NCBI GenBank assembly: GCA_004193595.1
Contig: RPGQ01000058.1
Span: forward strand, 6,407-54,819
Origin: Desulfobacteraceae bacterium Eth-SRB2
Lineage (GTDB): Bacteria > Desulfobacterota > Desulfobacteria > Desulfobacterales > UBA11574
DNA length: 48,413 nt
Reading direction: 5' to 3'
Part shown: positions 15,073-23,465 of the stretch, one piece after another
Layout of the letters: each line of letters begins with the position of its first letter
Position numbering within the stretch: position 1 is the stretch's first letter
Program-made: the position numbers and the translations under genes
The notes under the pieces: generated by a model
The model's database searches: none
What the model was told of the DNA's origin: nothing
What the model saw: only the letters and a program-made list of their open reading frames with translations

Positions 15073-16926
15073 ATGGAACATCATATTGCGGTTATCGGTG
15101 CCGGCCCACGGGGCACCTATTGCTTGCGCAGGATAACCCTGTACCTGAAAAAACATCCGCTTAAGCACCCGGTTAACGTTCATATCATTGAAAAATCGGG
15201 CAATTTTGGCGGCGGCGGTATTCATTCCGTTACTCAGCCGGACTATCTTTTGTTAAATACCATCGGCACCCAGATCACGGCTTTTGGTGACGACGACGAC
15301 GAAGCGCGCGCTTCTGAAGCCAGAAAAACACTTCACGGATATCTGGTGGATCAGGGAATTTCCATTGGCCCCAATGACTATCCTTCACGGGCGCAGCACG
15401 GGAGATATCTCGCCGACATGATGGACTGGACCCAAGCGCATCTTCCACCGGGTGTTTTTGTTCATCGCCACAGTGCCAAGGTAATTGACATCGAATCCGG
15501 CCCCATCACCGACCAGCAGATTGTTCTTGACAACGGCACTTCCATTCCTGCTGATGAGATAATACTGCTGACAGGGCATGGCAAAAACCGGGTTGTCCCC
15601 GATTCGGGACCCGCAGCCTGGACGTCTTTTTCAAAAAATCAGCAAAAAAAGGGAGATCGCACAAGTTACGTTCACCTTGTCTATCCTATAGACGCAAAGA
15701 CGCGCCATGTCGAACCCGGAGATTTTGTTTATGTTATCGGCATGGGTTTGACGGCCGTAGATGTTGTCAAAACATTTACCATGGGCAGAGGCGGCAAATT
15801 TGAAAACGGTGGATATATCCCAAGCGGCAAAGAGCCATTTGTCATCTTGGCGTCACGGCTGGGCCTTCCCTACTCGGCCAGGGCACACAATCAAAAAACC
15901 GACCAGTACAAAGGTAAAATACTCACGCCCGAAACGGTGTTAAAACTGAAAGCGCAAAAGGGCAAAGTCGATTTTGAAAAAGACCTGATGCCGCTTATCA
16001 TACTGGAAATGGGATATGTCTATTACACGACGTTAATGGGAACACAGATGGGGGATCAATTTTTAAACTGCGCTTCGGATGAAGAGCGCAGACGATTGAT
16101 TGCCGAAAATGTTGCCGCGGAAGAGCGGTTTTCGTGGGAAGATCTTGAAAACCCATTCAGGAAAATCCAATCACAAACACCGCCCGGTCACCCCTGGTTT
16201 TCTTCCATGGAGGAATATACCCGTTATGTCATAGAGTATCTTCGGCGCGACATAAAAGAAGCGGAAAAAGGCAACCTTACCAGCCCGTTGAAGGCGGCCG
16301 TGGATTCAGTGTTGCGGGATTTACGCGATACATTGAGACTGGTTGTCGATCGTGGCGGACTGACGGCCAGCTCTCACCGTTACCTTGATAAAGTGTTTAA
16401 CCGTGTCAATAATCGTGTTGCCGTTGGCCCTCCCGTGTCGAGCACACGGGAATTGTTGATACTGGCGGAAATGGGGTTTGTTTCCTTTTCCGGGCCAACC
16501 CCAAAATTAAGCATGAATGAGGGTACCGGCGAGTTTTTCATCGAGAGTGATAAAGTGGCAGGACCCGTCCGTTCCGTGCAGCATGTACTCAACGGCAGAA
16601 TCCACGGTGTGGATAATAAAAACGACAGCTCGCCGTTGATTCAGAACCTGTTCAGGCGGGAAATGATACGAACCTTTGTCAACAAAGATGAGACCGGCGT
16701 TTACCAGCTCGGTGGTCTGGATGTAACCGATGATTTCAACCTTATCGGCAGCAACGATCGACCGCAACCCCATGTGTGTGCGCTTGGAATTCCGGTTGAG
16801 GGAAAATTCTGGTTCAACGCGGCAGATGCCCGGCCTGATGTAAACTCCAATTCCATTGCCCAGCTGAGCAGATGGGTCGAAAAGGCGGTATCCCGGCTAA
16901 AAACCAAAGAAAGCGCTAAACCCTGA
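15073..16926 (+). CDS. FAD/NAD(P)-binding protein (COG4529-like)
   Basis: A 617-residue flavoprotein. VIGAGPRG at residues 7-14 is the dinucleotide-binding GxGxxG, and VHIIEKSG ends the second strand with the acidic residue that holds the ribose. LLTGHGKNR and VYVIGMGLTAVDVV form later Rossmann elements. This pattern is the FAD-NAD(P)-binding family PF13454, mostly uncharacterised, with some members oxidising amines or acids. There is no membrane segment. TGAGGA precedes the ATG. The genes on both sides are on other transcripts, so context gives no clue to substrate. Confidence 0.85.
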   Translation: MEHHIAVIGAGPRGTYCLRRITLYLKKHPLKHPVNVHIIEKSGNFGGGGIHSVTQPDYLLLNTIGTQITAFGDDDDEARASEARKTLHGYLVDQGISIGPNDYPSRAQHGRYLADMMDWTQAHLPPGVFVHRHSAKVIDIESGPITDQQIVLDNGTSIPADEIILLTGHGKNRVVPDSGPAAWTSFSKNQQKKGDRTSYVHLVYPIDAKTRHVEPGDFVYVIGMGLTAVDVVKTFTMGRGGKFENGGYIPSGKEPFVILASRLGLPYSARAHNQKTDQYKGKILTPETVLKLKAQKGKVDFEKDLMPLIILEMGYVYYTTLMGTQMGDQFLNCASDEERRRLIAENVAAEERFSWEDLENPFRKIQSQTPPGHPWFSSMEEYTRYVIEYLRRDIKEAEKGNLTSPLKAAVDSVLRDLRDTLRLVVDRGGLTASSHRYLDKVFNRVNNRVAVGPPVSSTRELLILAEMGFVSFSGPTPKLSMNEGTGEFFIESDKVAGPVRSVQHVLNGRIHGVDNKNDSSPLIQNLFRREMIRTFVNKDETGVYQLGGLDVTDDFNLIGSNDRPQPHVCALGIPVEGKFWFNAADARPDVNSNSIAQLSRWVEKAVSRLKTKESAKP

Positions 16927-16961
16927 TCGGTTATCTGTTTTATTCGGACCAATATCTAATT

Positions 16962-17822
16962 TCAAATGGAAAGAATGATTTCCGAAGCTATTTCTCTTAG
17001 CACCTTTATTTCCATGGGCTTTGATAAATATTTTAAATTATTTTCATCTAAAAAAGCTTCTATTTCAGGGGAAAGACCACAGGACAGAAAAAGGAATCTT
17101 TTCTTCAAAGTGTGAAATTTCGAGATAGACTTTTTGTAAAGAGATACCCCATCCATTTTTGGCATATTTATGTCAGAAATGACTAATTTATAAAATTTTT
17201 TCTCAATATAATTTAGGGCTTCTTCCCCATTGTTGGCAACATCAATATTGCCCTCTCGATTTAAAAGAGATTTTATAAGAGTCGTAATCATTTCTTCATC
17301 GTCCACGATTAAGATATTTTCAGTCCATACCGGCGGTAATGCCCTTAATTTATTCAATATAGGAGGACGATCGCTTGTTTTTTCTAAAAATTGAACAATT
17401 TTCTTTACGTGAGATTGAATTCTTGCAGCAGGATATATGAATTCATTGGTTTTCTCTTTGAGAATATTTACAACATAAAAGAATATATCATTCCATTCAG
17501 AGAGTTCTGCTTCGACGATTTTTTCGATTAATTCCTCTTTGGGAATCGTCTTTTTATCTAACCGTTCTTTGATATCGTATAAGTATTGCATAATTCTGTC
17601 GCTTGTCTCTTTATCGACTGAAATAGCAGATACAGGAGCCGGTGTTGAGCTAAAATATTCTGCTGCGCTTCCCATTACATGGTAATGCCAGGCTTCATCT
17701 TCAGCATTTTGTTCAAAGAATTCTTTAAATTGAGGATCATCAACATAAACCCTAGCCGCTTGAGAATAAATCTCGCTTGCTAAGTGCTCCACTTCTCGAA
17801 GCCATCTGATAAGCTTCTTCAT
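16962..17822 (-). CDS. Ferritin-like (rubrerythrin-type) domain fused to response-regulator receiver
   Basis: A 286-residue protein. Residues 1-145 look like a rubrerythrin-type four-helix bundle: EVEHLASEIYSQAA at 10-23, EDEAWHYH at 41-48 (Glu43 and His46 as ExxH), VEAELSEW at 103-110 and SHVKK at 137-141. Residues 168-286 are a CheY-like receiver: IVDDEE (Asp174, Asp175), phospho-acceptor Asp217 in ISDINMPKMDG, Ser247 and Lys268 in LSKP. It has no DNA-binding output domain. The likely reading is a signalling protein whose diiron-like bundle senses oxygen, peroxide or iron. The zinc-ribbon gene just upstream, on the same strand and 50 bp away, may be co-transcribed. Confidence 0.83.
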   Translation of the reverse strand: MKKLIRWLREVEHLASEIYSQAARVYVDDPQFKEFFEQNAEDEAWHYHVMGSAAEYFSSTPAPVSAISVDKETSDRIMQYLYDIKERLDKKTIPKEELIEKIVEAELSEWNDIFFYVVNILKEKTNEFIYPAARIQSHVKKIVQFLEKTSDRPPILNKLRALPPVWTENILIVDDEEMITTLIKSLLNREGNIDVANNGEEALNYIEKKFYKLVISDINMPKMDGVSLYKKSISKFHTLKKRFLFLSCGLSPEIEAFLDENNLKYLSKPMEIKVLREIASEIILSI

Positions 17823-17872
17823 ATCTTTTTTCTCCTTGGACTGATGATCAAGCGATGATGGATGGACACTAT

Positions 17873-18055
17873 TTAGGACTGCTTTTTCAGTGTATCCAGG
17901 GTTTCAAGGTCACACACATCAAAACTTTGTCCGCACCCACCGCAAATCATTTCGCATTTATCCGGTGAACGCGATCTCCGTTCCTTTAACTTTGCGTGAC
18001 ATTCCGGGCACCTGAGTTCAACCGCGTCTTTATTATTATCGGAGTCCGTTTTCAT
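17873..18055 (-). CDS. Small zinc-ribbon protein
   Basis: A 60-residue protein with four paired cysteines: CPECHAKL, a Cys in DKCEMICGGCGQSFDVCD, and others, giving two CxxC knuckles (CPEC and CGGC). This is the layout of a treble-clef or zinc-ribbon fold. AAAGGA precedes the ATG at 18055. It lies just upstream of the ferritin-like/receiver gene and may form an operon with it. Function unknown; DNA, RNA or protein binding are all possible. Confidence 0.7.
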   Translation of the reverse strand: MKTDSDNNKDAVELRCPECHAKLKERRSRSPDKCEMICGGCGQSFDVCDLETLDTLKKQS

Positions 18056-18258
18056 ATAGTTTTCCTTTATCCATATTTTTATTTAATCTTATTCTAATTG
18101 GTATGTAAAAACATCATTAGTAAATTTTCATCAATTTTTATATCATATTTATGAGTCTGTTGATTTAGTCCGATTTTTCAAAAAATAGCAAAAAAACACG
18201 TACCATTTACCATTCGTTTGCCTGAGATCGTCGATATTTGAGCCTCTGAGAAAGTCAA

Positions 18259-18456
18259 TTATTTAGTATTTTTTTTCAGGCATAGTAAATCAACAGGGTC
18301 ATTTATGATACTTTTTATAGCCTCCTTTTGAACCTGGCTTTCTATGTCGATATTAAACATTTCGTTTTCAGGTTGACAGGAAAATTTTGGGATGTCCCGG
18401 CTCTTGAAATGCGTGCTGTATTTTATACTACTTAAGATGCAACCCTGTTGTTTTTT
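18259..18456 (-). other. Open frame without a good start, possible gene remnant
   Basis: A 65-codon open frame on the minus strand ends at TAA 18259-18261. Its codons look protein-like (FSCQPENEMFNIDIESQVQ), but it has no convincing start until the late ATG in NEMFNID, and it begins right after a TGA. I do not recognise it. It may be the tail of a lost gene. The rest of 18056-18506 shows nothing. Confidence 0.3.
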
Positions 18457-18506
18457 TCACCAATGATCGAATTGACTCCGAGTCCGCATTTAACATCCCG
18501 TGATAG

Positions 18507-19325
18507 TTAGGTTTTATCTTCCGATGAGTTTTTCATATACTTCGATAAGATTTTTATGTATTCCTCTTTCACCTCTTCTTTTCCATATTTTCTTTCCAAG
18601 CGTCGAACAATAAAATGCCCACGTGCGACTTCTTGGAAATGGTCAACAAACAGAAGATTGATAGTCGCACCTCCAAGTGCTCCAATAACCGGTACTCCTT
18701 GGACAAATACCTTTTCAGAAACGACTGCCCCAAAGCGAGATGCAAGTTGGGTGATTAACCTTACAATAGGCGGAGCTCCTTTCTCTGTCAGACCTTTCGC
18801 GGCAATATGTTTTGCGGCATCGCTTACAGCCTTTGCCAGGACAGCGCGCACTGTGAAGTACCCCGTTTCAGCCCCGTCGTCAGTATCAGATTTGCCGCCA
18901 AGAGCGAAAACTTCGAGGCAGGCCAATCTTGCTTGAAGTTTTGTAATATCTTCCCCTTCGCTCCTCGCAATATCGGCAATCGAACGTAAAATTATCGATG
19001 TCGATATCGGAAGTTCTACCGCGAGGGCAGGCAATCCAAAGGCTCCACCTAAAGCACCACTTATACCGCTTGCAATTTTATGTGTCGTTGTTGATGCTTG
19101 GCGCTTGAACTCTTTGTCCATTGTTTTTACGGTGAGGGTCAATAGATTCTTTAGAGTAACCTTTACCGCATCTTGTATGTTTTGAGATGCTTGAACAGGT
19201 AAGCGATCGATAATTTTTCCCACAGGTTTTTCTATAAAGTGGGTAATTTTAGAAATGAAACTTGGAAATTCGAGACGCACTACTGCTTGTTTAAGGTCTT
19301 CGTAATCTTTTCCTTCAATTGCCAT
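18507..19325 (-). CDS. EcsC family protein
   Basis: A 272-residue protein matching EcsC: a hydrophobic glycine-rich centre (GISGALGGAFGLPALAVELP and VPVIGALGGATINLLFVDHF), conserved EVFALGG and FTVRAVLAK segments, and a charged tail. EcsC was named for a gene beside the ecsAB ABC transporter in Bacillus; its biochemical role is not known, and many members are predicted to associate with membranes. AGGA ten bases upstream supports the ATG at 19325 over a TTG at 19346. No transporter is adjacent here. The family call is secure. Confidence 0.88.
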   Translation of the reverse strand: MAIEGKDYEDLKQAVVRLEFPSFISKITHFIEKPVGKIIDRLPVQASQNIQDAVKVTLKNLLTLTVKTMDKEFKRQASTTTHKIASGISGALGGAFGLPALAVELPISTSIILRSIADIARSEGEDITKLQARLACLEVFALGGKSDTDDGAETGYFTVRAVLAKAVSDAAKHIAAKGLTEKGAPPIVRLITQLASRFGAVVSEKVFVQGVPVIGALGGATINLLFVDHFQEVARGHFIVRRLERKYGKEEVKEEYIKILSKYMKNSSEDKT

Positions 19326-19503
19326 GAAAGTTTTCCTGGGTTTCAACTTTTAAACAAAGTCTCCAATAAATAATATGTTTGGACACCAGGACTTCATAAT
19401 CTTTGGCAAGGCCATTAATCCTGAACCATGAACCTGTGAACGTTTACCTGTAATTTATTATACTTTCATCAATGATCCAGGTTTGATCCGGGTTTGACCC
19501 TTT

Positions 19504-19586
19504 CCTTTGCCGGGAAATCCGTTTAAGATTGATCTGGAGACTGTGGAGAGGATCTCATTATTAAGATTTTAATATAAAACGCTAAC
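19504..19586 (+). pseudogene. Duplicated 3' fragment of the YprB-like gene
   Basis: Over about 83 bp this matches the 3' end of the gene at 13930-14763 (14696-14778), coding for a tail like NPFKIDLETVERISLLRF, the stop and the shared bases past the stop. No upstream coding part is present. It is a remnant of a paralogue or a copied piece. The surrounding 19326-19755 gap contains no other gene. Confidence 0.85.
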
Positions 19587-19755
19587 AGAACCCGAAAACT
19601 ATAATCTTGACCTTTTCCACTGCGGAACTATGGATAAAACACTTATTAGGTATTCAAAAGGCGGATAACAAGAAAGACAGGGCCAAATTAATGACCCTGT
19701 CTTCGTATTTCAAGCTAAGGTTGATCATGAAGCATATCGATGGTTTGGTGTTTAT

Positions 19756-20404
19756 TTAATCTGTTCCTAACGGGATTATACCTGTCTTAACTTCTTTAAT
19801 TTCTGCAATATCTTCCAACAGAACCTTGATTTGATCGGACATCTTCATTTCTAATGATAAGTCCGATTCAACGCTTACATAGACCGCTCCATCTTTGCAT
19901 TTAACAGTAGCTTTAGGAAATTTATGTACTATAGCTGAATAAGCTTTGGCAGCTAAAAACCTATCGTTTAAAATCATTCGAGATTCAGGAGTTGTCTGAA
20001 AACAAGGTCGCTTTGCGATATCAAACAAAATCTCAACCGCATCATTCACCTTAAGATTATCAATTTTTAAGATAACATCATAAAGCTTTGGATTTTGAGT
20101 ATCGATTCCATAAAGGTTAATGCCCTGCCAGTCCATGGTAGATTACGTTGTCTTTTCGAATATGCCCTAAAAATACTTCGTGAATGAAGGCGGAAAACTT
20201 TTCTTTCCCATATTTAAAACGATCAAAAAAAGAGGGTGCATCATGGAGCGCTCGGATAAGCTTAGCTTCTTTTACATTGAATTGCTCCGAAGCTTTCAAG
20301 AGAATCTCTCTTGAAATGCAATTATAATCTAACTTTTTGGCGAGTTTTTCAGCAATCTCTTTCCCCATACTATATGAACCTCTGGAAATTGTAATCACAC
20401 CCAT
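19756..20404 (-). pseudogene. Cytidylate kinase-like gene with internal deletion and frameshift
   Basis: Two overlapping frames are the two ends of one gene. The 5' part (20404 down to 20117) begins MGVITISRGSYSMGKEIAEKL, the P-loop of the cytidylate kinase-like family, and breaks at YHGLAGH. The 3' part resumes at NLYGIDTQNPKLYDVILKI and runs to 19756 with a BON-like alpha/beta end. Family members normally have roughly 60 further residues, the nucleotide-binding lid region, between GLAGH and LYGIDT. Here they are gone and the frame is lost at GGGCAT/TAACC near 20120. The product cannot be an active kinase. The first part could still be translated as a 95-residue fragment. Confidence 0.85.
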
Positions 20405-20521
20405 ATAGACCTCCCTTTTATAGTGAAAAATATTCCTATCAAGATTGTAAAGTCAATCACCCTTAAAAAATTAATTCAATATTATCAGTATGGTAATTAC
20501 ATAACATTTAATACAGTGAAG

Positions 20522-20544
20522 CTTTGTATATTCAATATACAAGG
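20522..20544. other. Inverted repeat CTTTGTATATT/AATATACAAGG
   Basis: Eleven-base arms with one mismatch are separated by one base, in the gap upstream of the cytidylate kinase-like remnant. A similar half, CAATATACAAGGG, lies at about 38341. It may be an operator or the end of a decayed element. Confidence 0.35.
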
Positions 20545-20702
20545 TTTTTAATTTACAATAACAATGGCTTGTATATATTGCAATATAATTATTTTTTCAC
20601 CCCAACCGGATCTAACATTTAGGGGATGTTTTCGTGCCTACACCTTCAATTTTCGAAAAGTGAAGGTGTATGACCGAAATCATAAAAAGTACAACATAAC
20701 AG

Positions 20703-20862
20703 GTTGCCAATATGTTCTTTATCCCATTGGGAATTTTTTATGGGGCCGACGTGACCTGGACGCAATTTTTCATTGTAAATCTCATTCCGGTGACTCTGGG
20801 AAACATTGTGGGCGGCAGTTTTTTTTGTAGGTACAATTTACTGGTATGTTTATGAATATTAG
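20703..20862 (+). pseudogene. C-terminal remnant of a formate/nitrite transporter
   Basis: Reading from 20703 gives [12 protein letters not shown], then [22 protein letters not shown], the last part of FNT (FocA/NirC) channels. After GGSFF the frame breaks in a run of eight T (about 20819-20826); with seven T it continues [11 protein letters not shown] to the TAG at 20860-20862. Everything upstream of VANM is missing. The overlapping ORF from 20564 is out of frame with this homology and is not a gene. Other parts of 20405-21054 show nothing. Confidence 0.85.
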
Positions 20863-21054
20863 AAACCGGGTAAGGTAGTAAAAAAAATCCTGCATAATAA
20901 AGGTTCCTGAAACGGCGGATTTGTCTGTGCGAGTGTAATATGAAGAAAAATCATCAAAATCATAGTGACTTTTCTGGGTAAAGGCTTCTTGCTTTGACTT
21001 TTAACCAGTGAAAATAGAAAATTATAATTTAAGGGGCGTCACGGTAATTACACT

Positions 21055-21675
21055 TTATCTACCGGTTAATTTTTGTATAACCCATTTGAACGGAAAAAGC
21101 ATTGATACGCGTCGCTGATAACCGATGTATTCCTCCCCGAACTCTGCCAGCATCTTTCTTTCCTCCAGGAAGGCACCAATTAAAAAATACCCGGTAATTA
21201 CCAGGCTCGTCAGAATTGCCGCCATATCCAGATTTCTGGCCCAAACAATAAGAATACCACCTGCGTACCAAGGATGCCGGACCATTCCGAGTATGCCGCC
21301 GGTATCCAAACGGCAGTCGTCGGTCAGAATGCTGCATGTGCTATTTTCGCGAACCTGCCGGATTCCAAGAAACTGGGCCAGATCGTATCGTTTCGCACCG
21401 CCAATAAAAAGCAAAAGTGCAAAGCCCATGAATAGTCCCTGAACGATTCGAAAGGGACCTTCCCAACAAAATACCGCCGGCCCCTTAATGGAAAAGGAGT
21501 AAACCAATACAGGGGTCAGGGTCACCAATGCCATAACGTTATAAAAGATCCGGTAATATGGGTATGCTTTTTCAAAACGTTTCCGGACAAACCCGGTAAC
21601 GGTAGGGGTGATCATAAAGCTGTGGAGAAAACACCAGGCTCCCCAGAGTGAGATAAGCACCACGTATCGGGTCAT
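21055..21675 (-). CDS. NnrU/isoprenylcysteine methyltransferase-like membrane protein
   Basis: A 206-residue protein with about five membrane helices starting MTRYVVLISLWGAWCFLHSF. LGMVRHPWYAGGILIVWA followed by EERKMLAEFGEEYIGYQRRV is the C-terminal signature shared by NnrU and isoprenylcysteine/phospholipid methyltransferase (ICMT, PEMT) families: an RHPxY motif, then EExxL...FGxxYxxY. Such proteins bind S-adenosylmethionine at the membrane; the substrate here is unknown. The ATG at 21675 has AAAGGA upstream and is preferred over an upstream reading to 21762. It lies 90 bp downstream of the MFS gene, on the same strand, so co-transcription is likely. Confidence 0.8.
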   Translation of the reverse strand: MTRYVVLISLWGAWCFLHSFMITPTVTGFVRKRFEKAYPYYRIFYNVMALVTLTPVLVYSFSIKGPAVFCWEGPFRIVQGLFMGFALLLFIGGAKRYDLAQFLGIRQVRENSTCSILTDDCRLDTGGILGMVRHPWYAGGILIVWARNLDMAAILTSLVITGYFLIGAFLEERKMLAEFGEEYIGYQRRVSMLFPFKWVIQKLTGR

Positions 21676-21765
21676 TTTATATTCCTTTGGAAAATTATAT
21701 GATGCAAAACGCCATGAGAATCTTTTTTGCGCCATACCATACTGACAGCCTCTTTTAGTCAAGAT

Positions 21766-23208
21766 TTAATGTTTGACGCCACTTTTCAAGCGGACCATGG
21801 AACAAAATACTCCGGCCACGCAAAGGGAGCAGAAAATCATCATGCAAAGATGCATACTGGCAAGAAAAGAGGTCTGTGTTTCCGCATTCACCGGATAGTC
21901 CCCCATGATATGTTTGAACACCAGGGTGATGATGGTCATGCTGCACAGCATCCCCATGGTCCGCATGGTGGCCAGAAAACTGGATGCGATACCATAGCTT
22001 TTGGGAGGAACACTGCCCATAACCGTGATGGTATTGGGTGATGAAAAAAGACCGAATCCTACGCCCATCAAGGCCAACATCCCCATAATCACAGGCATGG
22101 GTGTACCGGCATGAACCTGGGAAGCCAGACCCAGGCTCAGGGTACACAAGGCCATGCCACAAGTGGCCAGACCCGCAGGCGAAACCCGGTCTGCCAGCCT
22201 TCCAAAAAATGGAGAAAGAGCAGCCTGAAACACGGGTTGGATAATCAGAATCCATCCTGCCCATTGGGGAGAATACCCCCTGACCACGATCAAATACAAA
22301 CTGAAGAAAAAACCGATGCCAAAAGACGCGGCGTAATTGATCAGGGTGGCCAGGTTACTGAAGGCGAAAACCCGGTTACGCATGACCAGACCCACATCCA
22401 GAATCGGAGATGAGCACCGGTATTCAAAGGCGAGAAAGATCGGAAATCCTAAGGCTCCCGATGCCATTAACACCAGATAAATACCCCCCTCTTTCTGGTT
22501 GAGGGTGCCGTAGATCAGACAGAATAAAGAGCTAATGTAAAGAAGGGTTCCCATAAAATCGAAACGCTCACCCCTTGCATCAGCCCATTCGCCCTTAAGT
22601 TTCAAAACCGTGAGAAAAAGACAGAAAAGCTCGACCAGAACCCCCAGATAAAAGATCCAGCGCCATCCCAGATGAGTGACCATAAATCCGGAAAGAACCG
22701 GACCCAGAGACAGCCCCAAATAAACGCAACCCGTGATAATCCCCATGGCCTGCCCCCGTTTGGCCGGTGGAAAGACCGAAGAAAGGATGGCCACACTGGT
22801 TCCTGAGATCATGGCCCCGCCACACCCTTGAAAAAACCGGAAAACAATAAAACTTTCGATGCTAAAGGCGAATGATATCAAAACGGTTCCCGCAGTGAAC
22901 ACGAGAATGCCCATCGTAAATATTCTTTTCCTTCCGCAAATATCTCCCAGCCGTCCCGCGGGAAGCAAAAAAAGGGAAAAGGCGAAGATATAGACGGTTT
23001 CCACAAGTCCAAGCTGAACCGCACTGGCTGAAAACTCCCTGCCAATGGCAGGAAGGGCAACTCCCACAGCGGACAGCATGAAGGGGGTCAGGAACTGAAC
23101 GGCGCTCACCACAAACAGGATCACAGCACTGGAGACGGCATCATCGGACGGGTTTTTTGAAGCGGCGTTATGTGGGTTTGAGTCTGATTCTTCGTTTATC
23201 TTAATCAC
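21766..23208 (-). CDS. MFS transporter, DHA2-like (14 helices)
   Basis: A 480-residue major facilitator with about 14 membrane helices. Early motifs are LPAGRLGDICGRKRIF (MFS motif A, GRLGDxxGRK) and FRFFQGCGGAMISGTSVAIL with GQAMGIITGCVYLGLSLGPVLSG (motif C of drug:H+ antiporters). FFGRLADRVSP marks the second half. This is the EmrB/QacA-type exporter group, which uses the proton gradient to expel drugs or other small molecules. A cytoplasmic N-terminal tail of about 25 residues precedes the first helix. The start is GTG at 23208 with only a weak ribosome site. The upstream region carries element copy C. Confidence 0.88.
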   Translation of the reverse strand: MIKINEESDSNPHNAASKNPSDDAVSSAVILFVVSAVQFLTPFMLSAVGVALPAIGREFSASAVQLGLVETVYIFAFSLFLLPAGRLGDICGRKRIFTMGILVFTAGTVLISFAFSIESFIVFRFFQGCGGAMISGTSVAILSSVFPPAKRGQAMGIITGCVYLGLSLGPVLSGFMVTHLGWRWIFYLGVLVELFCLFLTVLKLKGEWADARGERFDFMGTLLYISSLFCLIYGTLNQKEGGIYLVLMASGALGFPIFLAFEYRCSSPILDVGLVMRNRVFAFSNLATLINYAASFGIGFFFSLYLIVVRGYSPQWAGWILIIQPVFQAALSPFFGRLADRVSPAGLATCGMALCTLSLGLASQVHAGTPMPVIMGMLALMGVGFGLFSSPNTITVMGSVPPKSYGIASSFLATMRTMGMLCSMTIITLVFKHIMGDYPVNAETQTSFLASMHLCMMIFCSLCVAGVFCSMVRLKSGVKH

Positions 23209-23238
23209 GTCGTTGCTAACCCTATCGACTCTTCATTC

Positions 23239-23430
23239 GTTAGTGTCCATCCATAAATCTATATTGGGTACAAATTAAGGTTCCAATGCAGAAATGAGCA
23301 ATTTTTCGCAAGGTCAAGGAAATCAAGGAATTATGCGTCCCGCCCCGAGGCGGGAACAAGTGATTCCGCAGATTGACCCCAGAGAAATAGGCTCCGAATT
23401 TCACAGGGCAGGTGCAAAGATTAAGGTTTG
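23239..23430 (+). repeat. Structured intergenic element, copy C (diverged)
   Basis: This copy retains the linker GCAAGGTCAAGG (23308-23319), one nucleotide before the inner stem as in the other copies, and the 3' linker GACCCCAGA (23375-23383). Stems are AATC..GGAAT (23321-23331) with ATTCC...GATT (23363-23374), ATTTTTC with GAGAAAT, and GAGC with GCTC. The core is replaced by a CCCGCC/GGCGGG hairpin. Its left end shares TAGTGTCCATCCATAAAT with the tip of copy B. Confidence 0.55.
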
Positions 23431-23465
23431 AACCCATTCATAAGTTTCAGTTTTCTCCGAAGGAT

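Noticed and set aside
20564..20830. 88-codon ORF in the gap before the NnrU-like gene
   Set aside because: The real homology (FNT transporter) lies in a different frame of the same bases.
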